From: Spongilla lacustris
Lineage: Eukaryota > Porifera > Demospongiae > Spongillida > Spongillidae
Length of the DNA stretch: 64,000 bases
Direction: 5' to 3'
Assembly: GCA_949361645.1 (NCBI GenBank)
Contig: OX442432.1
Span: 1,988,674-2,052,673, forward strand
Part shown: positions 20,605 to 30,156 of the stretch, in pieces
Layout of the letters: the number at the start of each line of letters is the position of its first letter
Numbering within the stretch: position 1 is the stretch's first letter
The notes under the pieces: model-generated
What the model was told of the DNA's origin: nothing
What the model saw: the letters and a program-made list of their open reading frames with translations, nothing else
Databases searched by the model: none
Position numbers and translations under genes: made by a program

Positions 20605-23023
20605 GCCATCTTTAGCTACATGTAAACCTACTGTAAAGATGAGATATTCTTCAGGATGTACGCATTCCAGATGTTACGTACGAATTGAAAGGTTTTCTTC
20701 TTTAATACATTGTAAGTGCTATGATGGTCCGGTCGGCGAACATCAAGGTATTCACCATGACTTGTTGATGCCCGTTGTGTGTTTTCATTCTAAAAGAAGT
20801 GGTCATAATGTTCACAGCCATCACATGCACAACACTCACCCAATCCATCTTGGGCAGGTAGGTTAGTTGCTGGTGGTTAAATGACTCCATCCAGAAGGTG
20901 TCTCGACACTGGAAAAAGGACCTAATTTAGATATAACTAGCAATGCCTTCATAAAGCTGCATACACGACAGAATGACTCAGCAAAGCGGTAGATAAGGGT
21001 TCTCTGCAGTGCATCCTCATATGCTTGAATGGCTTCAGGCATAGTCAGAATCTTCCTCTTTGGGTGGTAACCTGGCTGGCGACAACGACTTTCTGAGTGG
21101 CAATTAAGGTGGTGACCCTAGTGGAAGCAACAAAAAAAAAAAAACATTCACACACACACAACGACCGGACCATCATTGTTGCATGTATAAAGTGCACACT
21201 ACACATGTATGCATGCACACCTATACCTGAAAGTGCTGGCTTATATTCATAATCATGTTGCATAGAATGTCAGGGTTGCCAGCACAGTTCTTCATGCACC
21301 AGTACAGGTGTACTTTGGTACTCCTTGCTGAAAAAAAAAAAGGATCAATACATTAAATGATTACAGGTGCATGCTGGTACTCCTTGCTGAAAAAAAAAAG
21401 GACAGCGCAGCTCATACCCTTGTCTGAAAGTTCAGCAAACCATGTCTTATCTCTAGTTTTAACAGTCCCAGCACAGATCTTTTCAGCTCTTTAGCCACAT
21501 TCTTCGTGCCTGCATGATTGCAATCAATACACACCAAATAAAATTTGATACCATACCATGCCATGTGTCATAAGAATTAACCAATCCAAGTTGTTCAACA
21601 TACGTCTTTATGGTGGACTGGTAGTCATGGGCTACCTCTGTGACGTTCAACCCTACATTATAAATTGGATGCATATATGTATGTGTAAATATTTAAAATA
21701 ATAACACAAACCTCTGGGTAAGACAACTTTCGTACATGCCACCTCTCTAGTCTGAGCTACTCTGTGCTCTGGTCTAGAGAGAGTGGTGATCCTAACAATC
21801 CTATGTGTACTGCTTTGCAAAACTATAAAAACACAGAGTACAAACATGCCATACAGGGTACTGTTGAGTGGTATGCATTCGCACTAGAATCATGCCGTGC
21901 ATCAGTGATGACCCACTGTTATAAACAGATAAATTAAATCGATTGTATAAACCACGAGAAAACACATCATACCTCTCCACTTGTGGCGTACTCAAGGTTT
22001 GCCTTCACACATTGCACTGCTGCATTCATAGATTCTTCTGCTGAATCTGCTATAATTTGCTGGTACTGTCTGTCTATGTATACTTAAGAACCAGATTACA
22101 ACATTACATCTATCACCAACGTATTACTAGTTAGTCATCTGTACCTACCTGAATGGATGTATTTATATGACACTACACCTATCTCTGCAAACTTGCAAAA
22201 GTTCATGAACTGAGATGGCAACATGCCAGCACAGGTAAAGGCATGGATGAGCCTACATGCATGGAGTGCAAGCAAAATTATTACTAGATGTTGTGCAGTA
22301 CATGAGCATAGCTACTTGCTTTTGGCTTGCCAAGTAGTGACCCGCAAGAACTCTTGAAGAAGCCCAAGTGCGAGCCACTTTGCAATGTGGGCAGACAAAG
22401 CGAATTCGCACAATGCCTCCTTTCTACACATTCAAACGAATAGAATGCAACCAGCATAGGAGGATTTATGTACCTTTACAAAGGACTCCAGCTGCCAAGT
22501 GGGACGTGGTCTACAGCAGTGTTGCTGTACCAAGCCCTTACAGAGACACCTATTAGACTTGTGCTCAACCACATAGAGCCTCTGGTCGTCTTTGTCTTCA
22601 TCTCCTGTGTACATGCCTATATAAGAAAGGGCAGCATAAAATCCAATGCACGCTGGCCTTTTATTCTATAACTATGCATGCATGTGCATATACGCGTACC
22701 GGCGTATGATACATTGTATGTCTACTGTATGTTATGAAGTTATTAGGCCTCGATACATTTATAAGAGTATAGTACACGTACCGGCTGTGTCCAAGAAGGA
22801 ATGAGTGGACTGAATGGTGGAGGGGGCCCGGGGCCGTCGATGGGATCGAAAGCACAATGTCCAGCATCGCATTCAACAGGGCGGCATTATCTGGCCTTTG
22901 GGAGGTACTTTCATCAGGAAAAAGGATACGCCTGGCACTGTCTACACGGAGTTTGATGGCATCCTTCTCCGCCTCAGATGAGAAAGTCATTCCAAGCGAG
23001 AACCTACATCCCGCTGTCGCCAT
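20605..23023 (-). CDS. Kolobok-like DDE transposase (multi-exon)
   Basis: ATG at 23023. Approximate exon blocks, high to low: 23023-22783 (MATAGCRFSLGMTFSS), 22604-22474 (DEDKDDQRLYVVEHK), 22422-22315 (IVRIRFVCPHCKVA), 22255-22148 (LIHAFTCAGMLPSQFMNF), 22080-21990 (ADSAEESMNAAVQCVK), 21914-21856 (WVITDARHDSSANAYHS, candidate first Asp), 21825-21705, 21655-21560 (VTEVAHDYQSTIK, second Asp; NSYDTWHG), 21508-21425 (TKNVAKELK), 21335-21235 (KVHLYWCMKNCAGN), 21118-20975 (CRQPGYHPKRKILTMPEA), 20912-20850 (RDTFWMESFNHQQLTYLPK, Glu of DDE), 20810-20605 (NENTQRAST). The order matches invertebrate TTAA-type DDE transposases. A one-base slip after KELK may inactivate it. TATAAAA lies about 210 bases upstream. 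Most introns carry GT-AG; not every phase was verified. Confidence 0.65.
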
Positions 23024-23229
23024 ATTTACCAGTTATCTTCACGTGCCCGGTAATTACATTAATAGTACAAAGGACGCGTTCGAGTTATGAGCTTAACGAT
23101 TAGTTTTACTGGACTGTGTGTGTTTTATAGACGTGTCACTGTGTAGCAGGACCCGGATACGGTTCACAGAACGCCATATTTGGCCGCTTAAAACCGGCTG
23201 GCCGGTCAAAAATTGAGCAGTCTACGCCC

Positions 23230-23236
23230 TTTTATA
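23230..23236 (-). promoter_or_regulatory. TATA box of the Kolobok-like transposase
   Basis: TATAAAA on the minus strand, 207 bases before the transposase ATG. It is mirrored by TATAAAA at 19103-19109 inside the left end, with shared flanks (TAGACTGCTC). Confidence 0.45.
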
Positions 23237-23298
23237 CCGCCTCTTCTCCTTTAAGTCATATGACTTAAGTCACAAACGCACGGTCAATCTATGATTAA

Positions 23299-24240
23299 AC
23301 AGCTGAAGGAAATAACTGAAAAGTTTAGACCTGCTTTGCCACCACCAACAATCCAGCACCCACCAATATCAGCATCATCCATCCAGCCCCCACCATCATC
23401 AATCCAGCCCCCACCATCATCAATCCAGCCCCCACCATCATCAATCCAGCCCCCACTATATCTTCCATCCAGCCCCCACCATCTTCCATCCAGCCCCCAC
23501 CATCTTCCATCCAGCCCCCACCATCTTCCATCCAGCCCCCACCATCTTCCATCCAGCCCCCACCATCTTCCATCCAGCCCCCACCATCTTCCATCCAGCC
23601 CCCACCATCTTCCATCCAGCCCCCACCATCTTCCATCCAGCCCCCACCATCTTCCATCCAGCCCCCACCATCATCAATCCAGCCCCTACCATCACCACAG
23701 TCATTCCAACCCATCACTATTAGTGACGATTAATATTATCACCACTGCAATCTCCGATCCAACTGCCACCATCGTCATATGGCAATTTCACCTCAACTCC
23801 TTCACAAGATCCACCTCATGAAAAGCACCAGTCATCTTCTAATGATCAGTCTAATGAAGACAGCTTCAGAATAGATTCGGATGATGCTGTAGCCTTATTG
23901 GATTCCAATTCCTTCCTAAGCAAAATGCGGATGAAGAGCTGCTCACGGAAAAATTTTGCTGCTAATTTGGTTAGAGCAGTGTATACGGACTCTGAAAGGG
24001 CAATGAGCAACGTAAATGGAAGGAACGGCAAGAATCAGCTGGATCCTATAAGGATGAAGGCCATAAAGGAAGCTATATTTAAAATCTACCCCTGCTCCAC
24101 AGGAGAAACTATACCAACTGAATGGGCTGACTGCTAGTATGAGACATGTCGACGCCTCAATCGACCTGGAAAGGCGGCCAAAACATACATTGTCCCCATG
24201 GAAATGCACCAAATTGCCGTGCTTTGTATATTCCATGTTG
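23299..24240 (+). CDS. BEN-domain protein, 3' part with proline-rich array and BEN domain
   Basis: Resumes the interrupted exon in frame (KQLKEITEKFRPALPPPT). A 21-bp tandem array coding IQPPPSS-type repeats follows (23370-23690). From about 23850 comes a BEN domain: VALLDSNSFLSKMRMKS, NFAANLVRAVYTDSERAMSN, LDPIRMKAIKEAIFKIYP, TEWADC. Frames do not agree all the way. The phase slips at about 23455 where the array unit degenerates (CCACTATATC) and again near 23730. A TAG at 24135-24137 follows TEWADC, while YETCRRLNRPGKA, resembling the BEN C-terminal end, lies just beyond it. So the 3' half may be pseudogenised after the insertion, or contains an intron or stop that I misplace. Confidence 0.55.
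23370..23690 (+). repeat. 21-bp coding minisatellite (proline-rich)
   Basis: Ten near-identical 21-base units (CTTCCATCCAGCCCCCACCA + T) flanked by four or five diverged units with ATCATCAATCC. In the BEN gene frame they code IQPPPSS. The unit length is a multiple of three, so copy-number changes preserve frame. Confidence 0.85.
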
Positions 24241-24700
24241 TATGGTTCTTAAAGTACAAACTTTTTAATTTATAATCATTTTCTCAAACTTAGTCATTTC
24301 AGTAAGATAGAACTTTATCTAGGTCTTAGGTCATGGATACATTTTACACAAAAGAGTAATTTCATAATGGGCTTTATGTTTGGCACAAATTAAGGACTAA
24401 AAGTAGTAACTGCTAAAAAAAAAAATTACATCTCTAAGCAAACCAAACTTATCATAGGTAGTTGCTATCACTCCTCACATATTGTACTGATCACCTTTTT
24501 AAGGGTTTTAAGTAAGGGTCATCCCAGGCAGTCATGTTTTATCCTGTGTTTTGTTTAAACACTACATAACAGTACTATCATAACTACTATCAAAACCACC
24601 AATTTACACATAAATGTTTAATAAACTCCAGGCTTCTTTTGGTCACCAATATATGCAGCATCAGAGATAATAAATTATCTCTAGTTACAAGGAGGAATAC
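24241..24700. other. AT-rich 3' flank of BEN gene
   Basis: Likely 3' UTR and spacer; no coding block or repeat seen. Confidence 0.35.
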
Positions 24701-24708
24701 AAGTGCTA

Positions 24709-24710
<2 letters not shown>

Positions 24711-24747
<37 letters not shown>

Positions 24748-25250
24748 GCATGCTTATCTCCTCAACTGGAGAAAGGTCCAGGCATAGACCAGCTGATGTG
24801 CTGGTGCCAAACTGGTTCCTCTCCAACCCTGCAGCTTTTGACCTGAAAGTCATTCATCCGCTTAATACAGACTTGATTCTGGAAGCGAGTTTGGCTTCAG
24901 GCAACCCTGCAGAGGTTGGTGAGATTGAAAAGCATGCCAAGAATGATCAGATGTGTGCAAGGTTGGGCTGGACATGTATTCCATTAGTGGTGGAAGTCTA
25001 TGGTGGTTGGGGATGTGAAGCCCAAGAATGCTACTCTAGATTGAGTAAGAGGCTAGCCATGCAAGTGGGAGTATGTGAAACTGAGGCACTGAGCCAAATG
25101 TACTGCCTGCTGGCTGTCACACTGATGAGGCAGAATGCAAGAGCCATTCTCCTCAGATGTGCCCGCGCTCCCCTTCTTGAGTATTAAACTTAATTGTCTT
25201 ATGTAATGAAATTATTATAATCATTATTATTGTTATAATAATAATAATGA
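24711..25250 (+). mobile_element. RLE retrotransposon, 5'-truncated copy 1
   Basis: Begins in (TTA)n at 24711-24746 and ends near ATAATAATAATGA at 25235-25248. Its open frame 24739-25187 starts inside the endonuclease: RPADVLVPNW, AAFDLKVIHPLN (D of the PD...D motif), LGWTCIPLVVEVYGGWG, stop after APLLEY. It is near-identical to copy 4 in the same family branch. Confidence 0.8.
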
Positions 25251-25344
25251 AAAAACACGGTACATACAGAATATGTAATACATTTTAAAAAGAAAAGTTC
25301 ATGTTCAAGTTCTTATTTACAATGGCTGCCTGGCAATCATTGAT

Positions 25345-25700
25345 ATTATTATTATTATTAATGAAAACAGGAAGCATGCTGCAAATGATACAAAGTGCCA
25401 GGAGTTGGGGTGGTCATGTATCCCCCTGGCAGTCGAAACATATGGAAACTGGGGGAAGGAAGCACAGTATGTATTTTCCCGCTTAGCATCCCTACTTGCT
25501 GTTGGCCAGTCAAGTCCCAAACCAAAAATGGTTGCAGAAATTTATGGCCGCCTCAACCTCTCACTGGCAAGGGCCATCATGGGAAGGGAGATGGTCCATG
25601 GATAGACTTATTGCAGGTGTTAAATAAGCTTTACATTGTGCTAATAGTTTCATTTGTGTATGTTTTGCTTGTAATCTATAATAATAAAATTACAATCATA
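25345..25700 (+). mobile_element. RLE retrotransposon, 5'-truncated copy 2
   Basis: Starts in (ATT)n 25345-25362. Encodes only the last 80 residues (LGWSCIPLAVETYGNWGKEA, MVAEIYGRLNLSLARAIMGR), stop at 25605, then a 3' UTR ending ATAATAATAAAATTAC. Confidence 0.75.
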
Positions 25701-25820
25701 TGTACCAATAACATAAACAAAGTGAAATCACAAGGGAGTCATAAACTAAAGTTTTTAACCCTCTGGGGTCTGGGTGCCGACACGTGAAAGTAAGGCCCTG
25801 GCTGCGCAGCGAACCAAAGT
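25700..25820 (-). mobile_element. RLE retrotransposon, 3'-end stub copy 3
   Basis: About 120 bases matching 34386-34505, the 3' UTR and last codons (VGTQTPEG) of the minus-strand copy 10. It abuts the 3' end of plus-strand copy 2, a tail-to-tail junction also seen at 34.38 kb. Confidence 0.75.
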
Positions 25821-25824
25821 GATT

Positions 25825-26712
25825 ATTATTATCATTTTTTAAACTTTATTATTATTATTATAGAAGACAATTCCTTTCAGACTCTTCTTATCAACAGTAC
25901 AGTCTGTACCAGAGCAAGACTCAGAGCAGTATCAGCCAGTAATGCTAATGCCTGGTTGAGAGCTATTCCTTGCATACACAATGACTTAGCTTTGGAGCCT
26001 CAAGAGATGCAAGTCCTATTAAAATGGTGGCTAGGTCTACCTGTCTTCTCAGCTGACAGTAAATGTCCCTTCTGCTCAAGTGCCCTTGATCCAGATTGCC
26101 ACCACGCCCTTACATGTCGTTCTGGAGGGACGTCATTGCACGGCACAATAAGCTGAGAGACTGTTTTGCCAATCTGTGCTCCAAAGCATGCTTATCTCCT
26201 TAACTGGAGAAAGGTCCAGGCATAGACTTTTCTAGGCCAGCTGATGTGCTGGTGCCAAACTGGTCCCTCTCCAACCCTGCAGCTTTTGACCTGAAAGTCA
26301 TTCATCCACTTAATACGGACTTAATTCTAGAAGCGAGTTTGGCTTCAGGCAACTCTGCAGAGGTTGGTGAGATTGAAAAGCATGCCAAGAATGATCAGAT
26401 GTGTGCAAGGTTGGGCTGGACATGTATTCCATTAGTGGTGGAAGTCTATGGTGGTTGGGGATGTGAAGCCAAACAATGCTACTCTAGATTGAGCAAGAGG
26501 CTAGCCATGCAAGTGGGAATATGTGAAACTGAGGCACTGTGCCAAATGTACTGCCTGCTGGCTGTCACACTGATGAGGCAGAATGCAAGAGCCATCCTCC
26601 TCAGATGTGCCCGTGCTCCCCTTCTTGAGTATTAACCTTAATTGTGTTATGTAATGATTTTAATGATACTGCATGTATTGTGATTATTATTATTATTATT
26701 ATTATTATTTAG
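25825..26712 (+). mobile_element. RLE retrotransposon, truncated copy 4
   Basis: Bounded by TTA repeats at 25825-25862 and 26683-26712. Contains the linker, CCHC knuckle (CPFCSSALDPDCHHALTC) and the full endonuclease to APLLEY (stop about 26635). Frame breaks at about 26127 (GGD to GGT) and a stop in SP-LEKG indicate decay. Confidence 0.8.
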
Positions 26713-28032
26713 TATTATTGGTCCATCACTTGGCCTCTTTGTGAATGTGTCAAAATGTGAGCTCTTCAGCCAAAGTGATCTGAGCTCTTTCCCATCTGAC
26801 ATGAAACAGTCTCGCAATCCCAACATTGAGATCTTGGGAATTCCAATAGGTGACAAAGATTTTTGCTCAGCCTTTGTCTCCAGGAAGAGGTTAGAGGCCA
26901 GACCCCTGCTGGAAAGACTTGAGGAAGTTGGTGCAGTGGACCCTCAGGTTGCTTTAACACTCTTGCGTATGTGTGGCGGGTTCTGTCGGCTTGCATATCT
27001 AGCCCGTGCCACTCCTCCTTCGCTTGTTATGGCTTCTCTTGAGCTTTTTGATGAAGATGTTCGTAGATGTTTCTCATCATGCACTGCAGTTGATACAACT
27101 GATGTTGCCTGGCAGCAAGCCCAGCTAAGCCTAAGCAAAGGAGGGTTGGGCATGAGGTCTCTGTCCCGCCACTCACCTGCAGCATTCATTGCATCTCTAT
27201 GCTCCTCTGGCTATGGCTCCATATCAGATCACCATCTCTCTCATGCAGTACAGACATTTAATGCATCCGTATTTCATTCTGATGCAATTCAGACAGATGG
27301 TTTAGTTTCATCTCCAGTCCATCAAAAGCAACTTTCAAGCAAGATTGATATCCATCAGTTCAATAGCATCCTGATTGCTTCTTCTGTTGCTGATAAGGCT
27401 CGTCTGTTGTCTGTCTCATCCCCACATGCTGCTTCATGGCTGTCTGTAGTCCCTTCTGAAGGTCTCGGCCTTCATCTTGAGCCTTCAGTATTCCAGGTAG
27501 CTGTCAAGTGGTGGCTTGGTTTGGACACCTCTAATGGTTCCCAGTGTGCCCTATGCCCAAGCAGCACATTAGATCCCCTTGGTCACCATGCCACAACATG
27601 CAAAAAAGGAGGAGACGTGGTCATCCGTCACAACCATCTGCGCAATGTGTTGGTGGAGACTTGCTGTAGAGCCCACTTGAGTGTGAAGGTGGAGATGGGT
27701 AGCAACCTTACTTCAGACCATGACCACTCACGCCCCGCAGACATTTTGCTACCCAATTGGGCCCTTGGTAAACCAGCTGCCTTTGATATCTCAGTGACAT
27801 CACCGCTAAATCCTAACGTTTTATCAGTAGCGGGATTGTCAGCTGGGGCAGCTGCGTTGTCCACTGAAGAGCGCAAACACATGGAAAATGACCCCAAATG
27901 CAATGCCTTGGGGTGGTGTTGTATACCTCTGGTTGCAGAGTCGTATGGTGCTTGGGGAAAAGAAGCCATAGATTCATTTAAAATGCTTGCCTCCCGTCTT
28001 GTCATAACATCGGGCAAAACAAATGTATGAAT
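26713..28032 (+). mobile_element. RLE retrotransposon copy 5 (open from RT thumb to endonuclease)
   Basis: Open frame of 429 codons ending at 28030. It starts just after (ATT)n with VNVSKCELFSQSDL (after the RT catalytic motif), passes CALCPSSTLDPLGHHATTC (CCHC), RPADILLPNW, AAFDISVTSPLN, and ends abruptly after ASRLVITSG, missing about 40 usual C-terminal residues. Its 3' end directly joins copy 6 in opposite orientation with no microsatellite between, so one of them was broken by rearrangement. Confidence 0.8.
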
Positions 28033-29486
28033 ATCCAACCTCTTAGACAAAGCTTTCTGCAGAGGGGGAGAAGCTAGAGTGGCCTCAACTGTGATAGAGT
28101 CCTGTGTGGAGACCTGGGTGTTATAGCGAGTATAGCATGTGGATGTCGTCTGGGCTACACAGTCCTGAAGAGGCAAGGGATGAGATGAAAGCAGCAGGGG
28201 AGTGATGAGCAAGGGAACGAAAGCCTAGTCCACCAAAACATGGACTGAGCTGTGCTTGCTGCCAATGAGAATCAGGGACATCCAATGCAAGACAGGAAGC
28301 AAAACAAAGCCTTATTTCTTCATCAAAGGACTGAAGAGAGTCAGCACAGAGGCTAGGAGGGGTCGCTCTGGTTAGGTGTACTAACTTACAGTAGCTTCCA
28401 CACATGCGTAGAAGTGAGAAAGCCACATGGAGGTCAACTGCAGAGACATCCACAAGAGCTTTAAGCAAAGCCTTAGAAATCGTGCACTTTTCTGATATGA
28501 ACCGAGCACAGTGCACATAGTCCCCAATTGGCACACCGAGAATGACCAGGTTAGGGAGCAAAGATGACTTCACTACTGGTGGGAAAAGGGAGTTGCCTCC
28601 CCTACTGAACAATTCACACTTTGAAAAGTTTATGTAAAGCCCTAAGTGTGGACCCAGCTCCTCAATGAGTTGTAGAGCTCGTAGCACAGCTGACCTTTCC
28701 CCTGCAAGAGCACCATCATCCAGATACCAGGCTTCAAGCAGCAGGTGGAAACAGTCATCGTCTGCATCTATGCTGGTCACAAGCTTATGGAGGACCAAAG
28801 CAAACAACATTGGACCAAGTGGGTCACCCTGCTGTACTCTGGATTGGGAACTAATCTTGCCCATAGGGTGCCCCAACCAAGAATGCGATCCATAGCACCA
28901 TGAAACCCATGGCAATAGCTCTGGGAAGAAGGTTGCGCACTCATCCAGCACTGCCTGCCTGGATACAGCATTAAATGCATTCGACATGTCCACCTTAAAT
29001 ACTACAAAGTCACCACTCAGCCAGTTATCTTCAATGCACTTCCTTAAGCTGTGCACAATCTTTTCTGTGCCTGCTTTACAAGCTACCCCAAACTGAGAGG
29101 GTTGGAAGAATGAAGAGAACCTATCCTTTAGGATGGCACAGATGCATTTTCCTGTCAGCCTACGCAATGTTTCTCCTACTGCAATGGGCCTTACATCTTG
29201 TGGGGTACCTTCCTTACTTTTGTTCAGAGCAATCAGTCTGCCACCTGCCAAGAAAGTTGACACGGATAAAGGAACCTTTCCAGAGGCCAGAAGGTTCACA
29301 ACTTCCTTCAGGGAGGAGCCAATGGAGGTGTGGAGAGGGACAGATGCAGCATCTAGCAGGTGTTGGACAGAGAGTCCTGAAGGGCCAGCAGATGTACCTT
29401 TAGGGAAAGATCTAAGAACAGGAAGGATGGGAAAGGCAGGACTAAGTGTTATGGGATCTTATTATATTTATTATTATTATTATTAA
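28033..29486 (-). mobile_element. RLE retrotransposon copy 6 (RT domain, 3' part lost)
   Basis: The minus strand begins in (AAT)n at 29461-29486: FPKGTSAGPSGLSVQHLLD, RPIAVGETLRRLTGK, FKVDMSNAFNAVSRQAV (RT motif A), RVQQGDPLGPMLFAL (motif B), AWYLDDGALAG (catalytic YLDD), then thumb. A stop at 28121 follows a frameshift; homologous residues continue in another frame to KALSKRLDIH near 28035. The CCHC and endonuclease are missing. Confidence 0.8.
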
Positions 29487-30090
29487 TAATACCTTATGTA
29501 TATTATATATAATAATTACAACATGTATACACCACTTGAAAAACATGCAACTACTATTTCCTACATACACAGTCAGGATGGATGAAGCTCTCTCGCCAGG
29601 AGTGCCCTAGCAATGGACTTCACCAGATGGAGGTTAAGCCTGCCATATATGTCTGCCACCACTAATGCCTTTGGCCTGGACTGGCTGATGGCAAGGTGGG
29701 ATGCAAGCCTGGAGAATGTTCCTTGAGCAACCTCACCCCAGTTGCCGTACGTTTCTACTGCCAAGGGTGTGCAGGCCCACCCTAGCTCTTGACATTTGGG
29801 GCTATTGGCCTGCAACTTCCGATTCTCTGCTACAAGTGCTGCAGCACCAACCACTTGGCATGACTCCCCCAAGATGACAGGAGTGAGTGGAGAGGTCACT
29901 GTAATGTCCATTGCTGCAGGTCTACCTCTGTCCCAACCTGTCACAAACAAATCAGCAGGACGTTGACGGTTGTGATCTCTTGTGAGACCATGACCCTTTT
30001 CCACTGCAACGGACAGGTGGGCTCGACGGAAGAAATCTGCAAGCACATCGCGCATCATGTTATGACGTATGAATTATTATTATTATTCAA
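29487..30090 (-). mobile_element. RLE retrotransposon, 5'-truncated copy 7
   Basis: Lies between (ATT)n tracts 29461-29486 and 30071-30086. Frame 30058-29573 encodes RRAHLSVAVEKGHGLTRD, RPADLFVTGWDRGRPAAMD, LGWACTPLAVETYGNWG and LARELHPS. Very similar to copy 8. Confidence 0.8.
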
Positions 30091-30156
30091 AATATTAAAA
30101 TAACAACAATAACTACAATACATATTACTAATTACAACTAAACTACTAATAGTAAG

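Larger units (their letters stand above)
17843..23298 (-). mobile_element. Outer TTAA-flanked DNA transposon (Kolobok-like), in a BEN-gene exon
   Basis: Flanked by TTAA at 17839-17842 and 23295-23298. The inverted ends read TTAATCATAGATTGAC on both sides, continuing to GTGACTTAAGTCATATGAC and, past the inner insertion, TTAAAGGAGAAG. Both ends also carry a TATAAAAGG(G)CG-x-TAGACTGCTC box (19103 and 23236, pointing inward). Without the inner element it is about 4.3 kb. It encodes a multi-exon transposase on the minus strand. Terminal repeats differ by few bases, suggesting recent insertion. TTAA duplications are made by piggyBac and Kolobok; the encoded protein fits the latter better. Confidence 0.8.

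Noticed and set aside
23325..23717. Gly/Trp/Met-rich antisense frame through the BEN gene array
   Set aside because: Shadow of the 21-bp coding repeat on the other strand.
24711..24746. Poly-Leu/poly-Asn frames at TTA tracts
   Set aside because: Microsatellite translation; the real coding similarity begins after the tract.
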